From positions 459,610 to 523,609 of the forward strand of contig NW_019773881.1 in the NCBI RefSeq assembly GCF_001039355.2: DNA of 64,000 nucleotides, given 5' to 3'. This DNA is from Lingula anatina (taxonomy: Eukaryota; Brachiopoda; Lingulata; Lingulida; Lingulidae). The notes below the pieces were generated by a model. It did no database searches. It worked only from the letters and a program-made list of their open reading frames with translations, and had not been told where the DNA came from. The position numbers were made by a program, and so were the translations under genes. Shown here in pieces: positions 21,350-33,906 of the stretch. Each line of letters opens with the position of its first letter. Positions within the stretch are counted from its first letter, which is position 1.

Positions 21350-22664
21350 TTCAATGTTTATTGTGTTCTCTTCAAACCCTTTGTGGCCATCACCACTATA
21401 TAATATGATATAATAACTGGGAATATATCACTTTGTTATAGGGACACTTAGATCCCACTCAGTTTTATATATATGTTAGAAGGGTTAATGTGAACTTGTG
21501 GGGGTGAGCAAGAATTACTGCCAGTCATTTAAATCCCTATATATGAACTTTAAATTCAATGTTTATATTCTCATGCCTCACAGTGTCTTTTGTTACACTG
21601 TACGTGTCTATTTATATTCTGATCACTATCTATGTATGTTTTGTAAAAGGGTCACTTAGAGATTTATATATGTTTAGAGTTTAAAAGGTTAATGTGAACT
21701 CGTGAACGTAATCAAAATTTTCTGACAGTCATTCCAATCCCTGTATATAAACATTGAATTTTATGTTTATATTCTGATGCCTTAGGCTTCATTCACATGC
21801 AATGTCTATTTTCTGAATTCTTTTTTCTATTCGCGGTATGTCTTATGATCACGGTCTGTGCCCTGAATATCCCGCGGCGTAATTACTGGAAGCGCGAGCC
21901 AGTTACTTATACAAAGCTGTAATTAATTCTCGGCTGTGCTCGGAGGAGATTCTGATACCTTGACGCATGCGCAGTAGTATCTCTAAGTTGTGGAGTTCAT
22001 CAGTTTAGTTGTGACGACTCAAGCATACAGACACGTAATATGGCTAGTGGTAGTGCAAAACAATTTGGAGGAAGGTCAAAGGGTGTGGAAAATTGGACAG
22101 ATGCTGAGACTGTCGCACTCATCAACATCTGGGGGGAGGAAGATATGCAAGCACATTTTGCGTGTGTGCATTTCACTAATGTTCAGGTATTCAGAAAGAT
22201 TGTGGAGCGGCTGAGAAAGGATTACGGTGTTGATCGTTCGGGCCAGGCTTGCCAGAACAGAATCAGAAAGTTAAAGAACTACAAAAAAGTAAAAGACAAC
22301 AACAAGTGAGTTTCTTTTGAATTTTGCAATTATCAATTACACTGTCAGATTTTCGACTTCATTCACCTTCTTATTTTTATGTANGTCGGTATAAATTCTG
22401 ATCACTATCTATGTTTGTGTTGTGGCTGTATGTGTTTATATATATTTTGATCACTGTGATGTGTCTATTTTGTAACTGCTGTATATGTCTGCTTATATTC
22501 TTTTCAGCGGAGATGAAGGTGTGTCTTCTGGATTATCATCACACTGAGGACAGCTAAACTCGTCATCACATCAAGATCTCCAGCATCGCAGCCTCACCAC
22601 AGGTCAGCGCAAAAATGATATTGCTATACTTTGTTGTTCTCTTCAATCCCCTTTTGATCCTTAC

Positions 22665-22779
22665 CCGACGCACAGCTGATGAGCCACCGTTATACCGACG
22701 TCAGGCCAATGGCATGAAGCAGTCGTTGGCCCGACGTCGGGTCACCAGTAGCGCGACCACTTATTGCTATCTGGGAATA
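22665..22779. repeat. GC-rich CCGACGTCGG repeat insert
   Basis: 115 bp of GTTGGCCCGACGTCGGG-type sequence ending TTGCTATCTGGGAATAT. It matches, inverted, the end of the large insert at 59400 (ATATTCCCAGATAGCAA), so it is a short relative of that element. Confidence 0.7.
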
Positions 22780-22821
22780 TTGCTTTACCTGTGTTCGGTG
22801 TTCATCATCACTATATATAGT

Positions 22822-22988
22822 CAGGGGCGGATTTAGGCCGTCTTCTGGGTCTTCCGGAAGACGGTCAGATTTTCAAGTTTACATTGACGGGTATCTAATT
22901 TTTCTGTCGGAAGATGGTCAAAAATGGGGGATGGCGCAACAAAGATAATTTGGAAGACTGTCAGAAAATATCTCTGGATCCGCCACTG
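22822..22988. mobile_element. MITE CAGGGGCGGAT family, copy in patch
   Basis: 167 bp with termini CAGGGGCGGAT and ATCCGCCACTG; flanks ATAGT (22817-22821) and ATACT (22989-22993). It is the orthologue or paralogue of 36149-36315. Confidence 0.8.
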
Positions 22989-23399
22989 ATACTACCTGGG
23001 AAATTATCATTTTGTAAAAGGGTCACTTAGAGATTTATATGTGTTATGAGTTAAGAATAATATGCCCAAAACTTTCAGATGAGGTCAAACCACTAGCAAG
23101 GCAGGAGATAGGACTATCTCAGCCTAGAGAAAGGAAGAGTACCAACCGTTAAGGAACTTTGTAATTATGTTGGCTTGCAGCAAGTGGCAATAATTCCCCG
23201 TTGAGCATGAACAGTGTGACAAGCGGGGATTGATTTGCATATTTGTGCACATAGCATTGGCTTGACGTCACCTCATTTGCATTGCCATTGTGTTTTGCCC
23301 TATAATTTCCTCATCAGCCTGTAAGAATGCAAACGTCAGAAAATGATCAATTAGCTGTTACATGACATATAAGCATAATGGTATAACAATGAAAAAAGG

Positions 23400-24200
23400 C
23401 TTCAAAATCAACCATCCCCAGGGATAGCCAAAACCTCTGTTGAACTAATTATGAAATGCCCATGCATATCCTTGAGGAAACAGCTATCATTCACCAAAGT
23501 TTCAACTTCTAAAGTCTAATGTTCTAAGAGGAGATCAGGGAAATTATAACGTGAAAAAAATTTTGAACAACTATCCCCCCACAAGGACATCCCAATGCCC
23601 TCTTGAAATAATTCTGAAGTGCCAACGCACTTCCCTGATGACAGGTCTAGCAATCACCAAAGTTTCAATTATCTAACTCAAATAGTCTAGGAGGAGATAA
23701 CAGAAATAACATGAAGAGAATTCCGAATCATCCTGCCCCCCCCCAGGGACAGCGCAACCCCCTGTTGCACTAAAATTTTAGAATGCCAACACACATTTTG
23801 ACTACAGTTCTACCAATCATCAAAGTTTCAAGTTCTTAAGTCTAATGGTCTAAGAGGAGATTGGGGAAATTACAACGTGAAAAAAATTTTGAACAACTAC
23901 TTCCCCCCCCCCCTCAAGGACATCCCTATGTCCTCTTGAAATAATTCTGAAATGCCAATGCACTTCCCTGATGACAGGTCTAGCAATCACCAAAGTTTCA
24001 ATTATCTAACTCAAATAGTCTAGGAGGAGATAACAGAAATAACGTGAAAAGAATTCAGAATCATCTCCTCCACCCCCCCCCCAAAGGAGAGCGCAACCCC
24101 CTGTTGCACTAAAATTCTGAAATGCCAACACACATTTTGACTACAGTTTCACCAATCACCAAAGTTTCCAGTTTTTAATAGTCTAGTAGGAGACATTTTT
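23400..24200. repeat. Tandem repeat of ~165-bp units, five copies
   Basis: Each unit begins with a C-run and continues AAGGACATCCCAATGCCC or GGGACAGCGCAACCCC, then CACCAAAGTTTCA and AGGAGATAACAG. Two unit types alternate. The matching B' block (36740-37230) has only three units, so it lacks one dimer. Confidence 0.8.
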
Positions 24201-24664
24201 AATATGATTTTCATTTTTCTCAAATATATTGTTCTTTTTCCAGGTGACCCTTTCCATACAGCATGGTGGCTTCTTGGGGAACTGACTCTACCTATCTTGT
24301 AATGGATAATACCTATAGAAAAAGTAGGCAGTGAAAAACAGCAGCAAGAGCAGTGCATTATCTCATCCATGTGTAGAATACATGATATGTGGCAAGATTA
24401 TAAACGTCAAATGATGTGCAAAGCCTGATTTTAGACACCCATTACAAGGAGGAATCTGCATCTGGTATTGGTAGTAAGAAGAAATCTTGAATGGATATAT
24501 ATTGTTTCCAGATGACAATAATGGGTAATTTGTCTCCTCTTACACAACCAAACTCAAATCATAACATAAAATGCTTCATTTGATACTGAATAATATTATT
24601 GTAATACTGAAAATTTTATTTTTTGTCATTCTCAATCTTCTCCTATCAATTGCCAATAAATGAG

Positions 24665-25160
24665 GCAGTCAACTGATACACTTATCTCAGATTATTATAG
24701 TTGTTAAGCTTATTTTTTACAAATTTTACAAACATTGGACTAGATTTGTCAACATCATATACATTTGAATATGTTAAGGTATGGAATTTGCCAGTGTTTT
24801 CAATCTTATTTTTAGTTTTCTTAAATATTTTCTGAAAACATCATTTTCATTAGGCACAGTCAACTGATAAGCTGATCTCAGATTATTTCAGTTGTTAAGC
24901 ATCATTTGTAGAAATTTCACGAACATTGGACTAGATTTGTCAAAATTATTAACATAAAAGTATTTTAAAGCATGAAATTTGCCTTTTCTTTCTATGCAAT
25001 TTTTAGTTTTCTCAAATACTGTATATTGTCCGAAAAAATCAATTTCATTACACACAGTCAACTGATAAGCTTATGGCTGATTATTTCAGTTGTTAATTAT
25101 AAGCTTCATTGTGCAAATTTCACAAAGAATTAAGGAAATTTCACAAAGTTATTAACATTT
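24665..25160. repeat. Tandem repeat of ~190-bp units
   Basis: Two and a half units marked by CAGTCAACTGATAAGCT, CAGATTATTTCAGTTGTTAAG and ACATTGGACTAGATTTGTC. The B' counterpart spans 37670-38150. Confidence 0.8.
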
Positions 25161-25192
25161 AACTATTTTTATATACACATCAGCAGTTTTTA

Positions 25193-25222
25193 TGTACAGA
25201 CACAGATGTTTTTGTCTGTACA
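25193..25222. mobile_element. 30-bp remnant of a TGTACAGACA element
   Basis: Only the two inverted ends, TGTACAGACA and TGTCTGTACA, with 10 bp between them. The B' counterpart is 1,767 bp (38194-39960) with identical flanks. Confidence 0.8.
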
Positions 25223-26206
25223 TTTCACAGCTTTGCTGCCTTGTTTTAATTTAATTTTGCACTTTTCTCAAATATATTGTTTAAAAAAGTTTCATTACAC
25301 TCAGTGAACAGATAAGCTTTTTCACANCATATGGTAGGCCTATCTTGTGATTCGTCTCTCGGGTGCTGTTACTGTTGATTACCAATATCCATGTGTTCAT
25401 TATATCTTCATGTGATTCTTTCTTTATATTTTTTTCAGTCGTAGTGGTAGGGGGCACAAAACGTGCAAGCATTTTGATGAACTTGACAAGATACTTGGAA
25501 ATCGCCCATTGCAAATGCTCCGCAACTTGCTAGATACAAGTACAAGCACCCAAGCCACAGGTAAGCCATTAAAAATTGACAAGCCAGGTGAATGAGAAGA
25601 TTTGGGGAGTCAATGTTGTAATGTCCTTTGTTTGTAGATCCATCTTCCTGGCATCCACAAACAAACAATTAAGTATAATTACCTTTTTCTTCCAGTAGCT
25701 TGCTCCTGGCATTCTGCAAACATGCCACCTTTAGAAAGTGATACAATCTGTCATCTTGATAGTACTACTCCTTTTGATGTTTATTGCAACAAAAAAAGCC
25801 ATTTTCCACTTTGCCTGAACACAGATGATTATTAAAGCTCATTCTTATATGGTAACAGTTATGTTTGGAAAAGTTGTTTTTCTTCTAGAGGGCATTTAAA
25901 TAAGGTCATTTGTTTACATTTTATTTCCACTCTGGCCTGCTTTTTACATATAACTTTAGTACAGCTATTTTAATAAGACAATATGGATTGAAATAACTAT
26001 ATGTAACAGGTATATTTTTGATTGTATTACAGATGAGAACTCCCAAGATGATATTTTTGAGGATGGTGATGAAAATATTGACGAGGAGGAAGAGCTGGAT
26101 GACGCTGTGGAACCACTGGGGTCTCCTAGTGAACGCCAAAGGAGTGCCAGCTTCAGCTCAACGAGTAGCGCTGACAGCTTTATTCCTCTGAGAAGAGGTG
26201 GTACTG

Positions 26207-29063
26207 GTATGTTTAAATATGTTTTTTCTCAAAAGGCTATTTTAAACTGAAGCACAAAGTTGTTGGTTTGCATTCATATTTGAAAGATCCTGGTGACATA
26301 TGTGTTTTTCTTACTGTGTTTATAATATTATTAATGAGCTAGTCTAGCAGATTAGATTATTAAAATGTACCTACCACTAACCAGTATACATGATAATTCA
26401 TGAAATTGATGTTACACTTCTTTTGTGAATTATATGTTGTGCATTAAAGGATGAATAGGAAAAAGTCCCTCTGAACAGTCAGCCGTGACCTGTCCCATTG
26501 TTGAATATTTAAGGTTTATATTAAATCTTGATTTTGCTATACACTATTAACCGATTACAGTGACGTCATATTTGCTCCGTAACACTAGTCCAGCGGCCAT
26601 ACTGAAGGGAAAGAACGACGGGGAATAGTAGCGTAAATATAGGTGAACCAAATAAAATGAAATAATCTTCATATCGCGAACAAGTACACCAAAAGGAAAA
26701 TAGTATATACATGTGAAAACTTCAGCTGATCAGCGTGAGCAACCCATATAAACTCAAGACAGTCCAAAAACGTGAAATCCTGACCTACCCCTGTATCCCA
26801 ACATTGTGGAATTGTCAGAAGCTACTTCACTTTTCTTGTTCATTGGGTAATAACAGTTATAGTTTTAGAGAGTTTACTGTGTAATCATAAGTTCAACCTT
26901 TTATAGAGGCAACTTTTTACATAAAGGATAGATATAAGGAGAAATTTGAGCTGACCATCGGGATCAAAGAAGACAGTATGCAGGGTTGTGACAAGAAATA
27001 TTGCTGTCAGATATGATTTAACTGTACATCATGAAGCTGTCAGGAATTATTTCAGCATTCTTGTGCTTCATTTTGGTTCATTAGGAAGTATTTGTAACAT
27101 GACTGTTGTTTGAGAGTTCAATATTTTACCATGAATTCAACCATTCACATAAGCAACATTGTTAGCATTTTATTATAAGTCCAGACCTTCACAGAAGCAA
27201 TGTATTTTTCAAACTTTTGACATTCAATGTAACATAACAACAAGTCAATTCACGAATTGGTCTTTATTTGATTGAAAATACAGGAAAATGCCCATTTTGT
27301 ATGAATAAAAGTAAACATAAAATGCAAAACATTGTTGCACAATTCAATGACAGATTATCAGGGTCCCTTTCCTTTTGGTTGATAACACTGACATGAAAAA
27401 TATTTCCATACTTTTAATGATGCAATGCAACATGTACATGAGCATATTAAGTCGAATCAAGCCACCATAATTTGAGGAACCTGTTTAGTATATTTTTAAT
27501 CTATGTCTAGAGAAATGCTTGATTGAAGACTCACAATTGATATGTGCTGTGTGCAATAATTGTGTGTGGGTATATGTACATATAAGGCCTTAGATGGTGT
27601 TACTAAGCAGTTTGTAATTTTATTTAGGAGAATATTCCACAACTGGTGGTCACAATTTAAAAATGCACAACCTACATGTACAACAGCCATCTGTTTCTGC
27701 ATATCAGACCATCTGTGGGAGGTGCACCATACAAAATTTTATATTTCTTGCAAACTTTTTCATTTAGCCTTTAAAAATATGAGAAAGAAAAAGTGTTTTC
27801 GTTTCTTCTTGTGCTTCTGCTCACAATTCTAAATAAATAGAATACCTGTCCTTGTTGTATGCAAGCTATCAGGATAACAACTTTAAAACAACAAATGAAC
27901 AATTAAATAAATAAACAAATCCAATTAAATAACTCCTGTCATGCACTGAATTTCACTCTCCTGATGTTCAGATCCTGTCTCCTCAGCTGGTCACAAAGAT
28001 ATAAGAATATTTTTTCGCTGCTTCTACCTTGTGTGCCATCTAGCTGCCTTTTGTACCTGTCACCTTTTTTTTTTTTGATAACCAAGATTTATTTGCACCC
28101 AATCATTCAGTGTGGCTTGGTGGGAAAATGTCAGATCAATTTCCTAAATGTAAATTAACAAAAAAAAAAGTAATAGTTATTTTTATTCATATTGTAACTT
28201 GCATCATAATACAGTAGGAAAACACAGAATTCAACATTTTTCAAATTTATTTCATTAAGTTCATTCAATTAAATGGTACCTGAGCTAGAATATATACTTA
28301 CAAAACGGATTTACTCTTAACACTACACTAAATCTAAAATCAAGCCACTAACTTCCAAATACACATGACACAGGTACATGTAATTGATTTAATTGGCCCA
28401 GCTGAGCTGTGTACATTGTACTGTAGCCTTGACACTAATTGACAATAATGCTAACCAGGTATTAAAGAGGTAGATGACAGCAGATAAAATCCAAAGAGCA
28501 CCATAACTGATAACAAATTACACCCAAGGCAATAAGTGAGTCTTCATAATGAATGTCGAAACCTTGCCTGGGTATTTCCACACGTTTTTACAACACACTC
28601 TCCACCAAGACTTTTTGGGCACTACTAATATGCAGTGTACGTGCGCTCATATCTAATACACCTCGGTCTTTGGTTTTCTACTTTTTTTCTTTTATGGTTA
28701 AGGCTGCACAGCTGGGTCTTCATTCTTTGCTGTAAAATAAATTAGTTTTATCCTTTACTTGTCCGATGAGTCTTGATTCAAGGCCACTCCTCAGTCTCTC
28801 CTCCGTTTACGGTTTTCGTCCCTACACCTTGGATTGTTACCACTGCAGGCAGTCTGTGAACGCTTGTAAAGTTAGTTATCTTCTCTCTATCATATACCCT
28901 GCTGTAATTCATCATTTTACTCGGTTTAATATCAAAGAAAACACAGAAATTAAATGCTAAATTGTACATGTAGACATGATCATGCACAGCAGACGATTCC
29001 GGTCTCCCTCCAGTATGGCTGCCGTTTGTTTTGATGATGAGGGCTACAATGGGTTAATATCTG
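26207..29063. other. Harbinger Myb intron 3, no gene seen
   Basis: About 2.9 kb of AT-rich sequence on both strands without conserved coding. Confidence 0.6.
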
Positions 29064-29231
29064 CAGGCCCGTAGCCAGGGGGGGGTTCGGGGGGTTCGAA
29101 AGAACCCCCCTTTTGCAGGGAATAGGTCCCCTCTGGGTGAAGTTTAATTAAGGTACATGAAAGTTTCATGGTAAACGGTCCACTTTTTCAGAAAAAGAAC
29201 CCCCCTTTTGAAATTTCTGGCTATGGGCCTG
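29064..29231. mobile_element. 168-bp MITE, CAGGCCCGTAGCC family, copy 1
   Basis: Inverted termini CAGGCCCGTAGCCAG and CTGGCTATGGGCCTG; 5-bp duplication ATCTG at 29059-29063 and 29232-29236. It lies 22 bp upstream of the acceptor of Myb exon 4. Confidence 0.9.
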
Positions 29232-29534
29232 ATCTGCGATTATTTCTTTCCAGGCACCAGAGAGCGAAGATAAACTGGGGAAACCTTTAGCGAATTGTTG
29301 GAGTCGATGGTGGACGAAATGAGAAAAGAACGCGCTTCACCTCTTGAGTTCGAAGAAAAGAGACTGAAGGCAGAACAGGAAATGCAGATGAAAATGTTTG
29401 ATAGAGAAGACCGTCAACGGGCAATGGATCGAGAGAGAGAGGAGAGGCAACGACAGGAACGACAAGAAGAGAAGGAAAGAGAAAGACAGCACCAGCTTGA
29501 AATGATGCGTCTTCTTATGCAAATTAAAAATTGA

Positions 29535-31173
29535 ACGGCCATTCCACAAAAGTTTTATAAGATAAGGACACATTCTTGCAAGATTGCATGATTACAGTGA
29601 GAGTATCCTTTCCTTGTTAGGAAGAGCACATGATTCCACTTCAAAGTGTGAACCATTTACAAGGTTGTAGAAACAAAAGGTAAATCATTGTTGGTACAAA
29701 AACGACTAACTATATCCTTGGTTGCAATGAAAAAACTTTTGGCAAGTGCCATTTAAAGGTCGAATTGATATTATAAATTAAAGGTATGATCAGGCTTCTA
29801 CTCGAAACAAAACATGCTTTTAAAAATAATTTGTTCTTTCTTGGACAGTAAAACAATCGTGTGTCTACTCATTCCATATCCTGAGTAGTCACTATGTTAA
29901 ACTTCACAATGGCAATTTGTCAATCTGTCGATCAATGAGCACACACATATCTAATCAAATTTATTGTTTATTAAAACCAATAAATGGCAAATGGTTACAA
30001 CAGGTTGTTTTGCTTACTTTTTTTTTAACAACGTTTATTCAAAAAAAAAGAAATGGAGGCAAGGCGCTGGAAGCATTATATGCTCTCCACAAAATTAAAT
30101 AAGTAAATAAATAAAACAAATGGATACATATATACATATATACAAATATTATGGAGCACAAATTAAGTACAGAAAGAAAGAAGAAGAAAAGAGATAGTAC
30201 CTATTAAGTGATGACAAAGTTTTCGAGAAGAAAATTTGCAACAGTTTCGAAGATAATTTCATTTTGGGCGGGTGATAAAGATCCATGACCGTAGAGAAAT
30301 AGGGACAGCTTTTCTTTTTGTGTTTTAAAAGAGGTCTTACTTTCATGTAGAATTTCATTTATTTTTTGGTAAAGGGGAGGGTACCTTAAATTGAGTGAGG
30401 GGCATCTGAAAAAGATGCTTACTTTCAAGGACTACATAAATACACTTACCACAGCTGGATACCGCTTATATGTTGATCTTTGTATCTGTAGAATTCACAT
30501 TCCATATTTTACCAGAGTAAGAGGTTAATTTATAATTTTAGTAACAGAGGTCAGGAAAGTAAGAAAAGAATAACCTCAGGGTAGTTTCCCTGGACTTGTT
30601 AGTCCTTATCTTTAACCCATGCCTTGCTATCTATCCAAGAAAACATTGTCCTTTTTGTTACTTAAACTTCACAAATCAGGATTGCCATTTTGTACAGAAA
30701 GTACAATTCCTTGACACCTGTTTTTTAATATCACCAAATTTTAGCCAATGCTTTGTGATACCTTGCGTCATTGCTGTTTTGCGGTGTGCACTTTCGAATC
30801 TGCAGCAAGTTAAAGAAGAAATAAAAATTGAGCTTGCAATGCCTGCATCTTGAACCTAGGGTGTAATCCAGCAAATTGTAAATGTCCTATAAATTACTGC
30901 ATTTTAACCCTTATAATGGGTGGAGAGTAGAGATAACAAATTAATCCAAAATTGAGAATATACCCATGGTAAACAAAATACCGTAATACCTCATTGTTAC
31001 TTTCGGTAAATGCACACATTATCTGCATATGCCACAGTCTTAAAAATACAAGAGAAGAGACAATGAAAGTAATAAATAAGTTTATTATTTTCTGTAACCA
31101 ATTTTTGTTTTTAGGTCAGGTAATTCAAACTATTCAAAAACAGAACTACTATCCTAAAATGGAGGAAGAAAGT
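29535..31173. other. Harbinger interior between convergent genes
   Basis: AT-rich spacer with no coding signal that I can support on either strand; poly-A and poly-T tracts at 30020-30060 and 30300-30380. Confidence 0.6.
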
Positions 31174-33041
31174 CTATCTATTGAAAAACCCCATTAACGA
31201 TTCCCTTATATCTTTTCCTCGAAACCGTGCCCTCTCCTCTCTAGGCGGTGGATGATACCCTCTATGTTCACGGTCCTGCTCCACTTGCAAAATAAACTCA
31301 AAATTAATTTCATGTTTGTGAACTAAAGAAATGTTATGTAAAGCAAAACATGCCATTAAAAGATGCGAAACAAATTCAGTGTCAAAGACAATACGATATT
31401 GGAGAATACTCCACTTCTTTTTTGTCCTCCCAAAACAACATTCGATGGGTATCCTTGCCCGAGAATGTCTATAATTAAAATTAGTATGCAGCCTATTTAA
31501 GTGTCCATTATCTGGGAAGGGCCTCATTAGGTAGGGCTTCAGCAGGTAGGCAGAATCTCCCAAAATAAACAATGGGACATCTATTCCTTCAGTGTTTCTT
31601 ACATGTTGATCATCCATTGGGAACAGCCTCCCCTCTTCTGCCTTCCTGTAGACATTCGAATTTGCCAAAACCCTGGCATCATGGACACTGCCGGGCCACC
31701 CCACAACGACATCCAACACTCTGGTCTCATGGTCACACACAACCTAAAATGGAAAAAATATCAAGCTCATGCCACGTAATGACTAAAATATATTTTCACT
31801 GAAGGAAGGATACAGCAAGGTCAGAAAGTTTCTTATCCCCAAATTAATCATTTTTAGTCAGCTTATGAAAAAAAAAATTTGGGGGGGTAGTTAGATGTGA
31901 GACTTTAATATCTTTATTTAGGAAATTCTACACTTAGTAAACAGAAAATTAAAATACTAATATAATAGTCTCACGTTTATTACTATTAATTTAGTGTTCT
32001 ATTTCTAAGTATTGCTAAAACAATATTGTTATTGCTAGCTATCACAAGTCTATTTTTTACCTGAGCAACAAGGGAATAAAATCCCTTCCTATTGTAATAA
32101 TCTCCCTTGTGCTCCAATGGTGCCACAATTGGAATATGCGTCCCATCCATGGCCCCTACACAGTGAGGCATCCCCCATGTTTCCTCAAACCCCCTCACAA
32201 TGGCATCGAGCCTCTCTCCATTTGTATGTACAGGGGAGCAATGTGTGTTGCCAAAGCCAACACCGTGTGTCTGAATATCATGCACACTGTTGAGCGGCCC
32301 AGCCCAAACAGATGCCCCACTGTCGCGTAGTCTGTGCTGTGTGCCAGAATCCACAGGGTAACAGCCACACGTCGTCGCATAGAAATCGATCTGAAATTTA
32401 AACACCAAATATCAAACACAAGAAACATTCCACATAATTTCTATAACTAAAACACCCTAAAATCCTGCAATTCAATATTTATTATGACAGGATCAAGCAC
32501 AGAAGCATTCTTATAGTCACCATGCAACATCTATCTTTTGCTCAGTGGAAAAAAATGCTGACAAACATAAAAACTAAACATCTAAATTCTGTTTCATACT
32601 CAAGCATAGAAGATGCTTATAATGGAAATCTACAATGGTATGTTGGCAGTTTTATTATCTATACAATTATTTATTACAGGTTTCTTTCTTACCGATAGAA
32701 ATTAAAATATCAGTGTCCCGTAAGATCATAACCTACCTCCACATCCCAGGTGTTGGTAAATGCAGAGCTAATTCGTTGACCAGATATTCAAATGTCTCCC
32801 GCCTCATTCTGAAACTTTCTTGCCAGTCCCTATCATCAAATATTTCATTAACGATTCTCTCCATCCAATGGCTTGACCTAAAACAATAAAACTACATAAC
32901 AATAAATACAAAGAAATGCATTATGCATACATTTCTAGTATAAAAAGAAATCAGGCTTGAATATAATTCCCTTGTTTATTGTTGAGACTGTTCTATAACA
33001 AAATTATTCTTGCATATGAACAATGTTAATATAATGGTTTC

Positions 33042-33099
<58 letters not shown>

Positions 33100-33263
33100 C
33101 ATGTATGTATAACACAAGTAGTTTACAGGGCCTGCAAAATGTACTGAAACATTTTAGTGCTCAATAAATTATTATTATAAGTAAATACATTTACCTTAGC
33201 TAGGTGTACACATGTATATTTTCGCCTTAGTTACCGTTTCACACACTTTATATTTCTCAAACT

Positions 33264-33305
<42 letters not shown>

Positions 33306-33699
33306 GGGGGGGGTTATACCTGACGATTCACCTCATCTGGATTTTAGAATTTGGGGTCCATAATACATTGAAATCGTGAAGTCGTGTAAGGAAACGAACA
33401 CGAGGAAAATGTCACACTGTTGAAACATTCCCTGTTGATAAGAATAGCAAACATTACCTTTCCCGAGACCATATAGTCCTCTCAGGTGAAACAAGCAGCA
33501 CAGACAACAAAAGCAGCATCAACAGTTTTCGCCTCCTAGCTCGCATTCTATAAAATCTCATCCTCCGTTGCCGCATCACTTGCCATCGGATCATGACGGT
33601 TGTACTCACATCTGTTGTGTGTATAGCTTCTTCATCTTCTTCATCTTGTTGTTGCACAAAATCGACAAACACATTTTTCAAAGCAATCGCGGTTGCCAT
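31174..33699 (-). pseudogene. PIF/Harbinger DDE transposase, 4 exons, one frameshift
   Basis: Minus strand. Exon a 33699-33458 (start 15 bp inside the right TIR, basic segment RWQVMRQRRMRFYRMRARRR). Exon b 32877-32737 (HWMERIVNEIF, FRMRRETFEYLV). Exon c 32390-32061, with the helix-turn-helix (VGHLFGLGRSTV) and first catalytic Asp in CVGAMDGTHIPI. Exon d 31743-31174, with WPGSVHDARVLANS, second Asp in LILGDSAY, catalytic Glu in IPIECCFGRTKKKW, and FALHNI near the end. Phases across all four junctions agree, for about 427 codons. The enzyme would cut out and reinsert the element at TWA sites. Exon c changes frame near 32220-32230, between LYIQ and GERLDAIV, so this copy is dead unless the base call is wrong. 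Confidence 0.93.
33046..33302. repeat. (TA)n and (TG)n microsatellites in transposase intron
   Basis: (TA)n at 33046-33098 and (TG)n at about 33267-33302 followed by a G-run, in the intron between exons a and b. Confidence 0.95.
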
Positions 33700-33906
33700 A
33701 ACTTGCTAACTTCCTACTGCGCATGTGTCAAGGTATCAGAATCTCCTCTGAGCACCGCCGAGAATTAATTACAGCTTCGTATAAGTAACTGGCTCGCACT
33801 GCCAGTAATTACGCCGCGGGATATTCAGGGCACAGACCGTGATCATAAGACATACCGCGAATAGAAAATAGAATTTAGAAAATAGACATTGCATGTGAAT
33901 GCAGCC

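Larger units (their letters stand above)
22385..25326. other. Foreign patch bounded by single n's in Myb intron 1
   Basis: The n at 22384 and the n at 25327 bracket 2,942 bp that belong to the array and block B, not to Harbinger. It starts in a 49-bp monomer, contains an exon-like module (22508-22602), then block B collinear with 36113-40720. Without it, Myb intron 1 would be about 190 bp with intact splice sites. It is most likely a misplaced contig or haplotig. Confidence 0.7.
22040..29534 (+). pseudogene. Harbinger Myb/SANT-like DNA-binding protein, 4 exons, stop in last exon
   Basis: Exon 1 (22040-22305, donor GTGAGT) encodes MASGSAKQF and a Myb/SANT-type trihelix: WTDAETVALINIW, then FRKIVERL, then CQNRIRKLKNYKKVKD. 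Exon 2 (25439-25560) adds SGRGHKTCKHFDELDKILG, the conserved segment after the Myb domain in this family. Exon 3 (26033-26206) is acidic (DEEEELDD) and Ser-rich. Exon 4 (29254-29534) encodes a charged coiled-coil tail (RKERASPLEFEEKRLKAEQE), ending in TGA. All exon phases agree. In the family this protein binds subterminal repeats and helps transposase reach the nucleus. An in-frame TAA at 29271-29273, six codons into exon 4, removes the coiled coil. The start ATG lies 62 bp inside the left TIR, whose sequence probably contains the promoter. Confidence 0.88.
21785..33906. mobile_element. PIF/Harbinger DNA transposon
   Basis: A 12.1-kb element with 193-bp terminal inverted repeats (21785-21977 and 33714-33906, nine mismatches by eye), starting GGCT(T/G)CATTCACATGCAATG, and TTA target duplications at 21782-21784 and 33907-33909. 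Its removal restores the array sequence GATGCCTTAGAGTGCATTG, as seen uninterrupted near 15070 and 17785. It holds the usual two genes of the superfamily, a Myb/SANT protein (+) and a DDE transposase (-), in convergent orientation. About 2.9 kb (22385-25326) is not native to it. Both genes carry a disabling lesion. Confidence 0.93.

Noticed and set aside
29337-29573. Minus-strand Leu/Phe/Ser-rich frame
   Set aside because: Antisense of the charged coiled-coil exon of the Myb gene.
31572-32330. Plus-strand open frames over the transposase
   Set aside because: Antisense shadows of transposase exons c and d.
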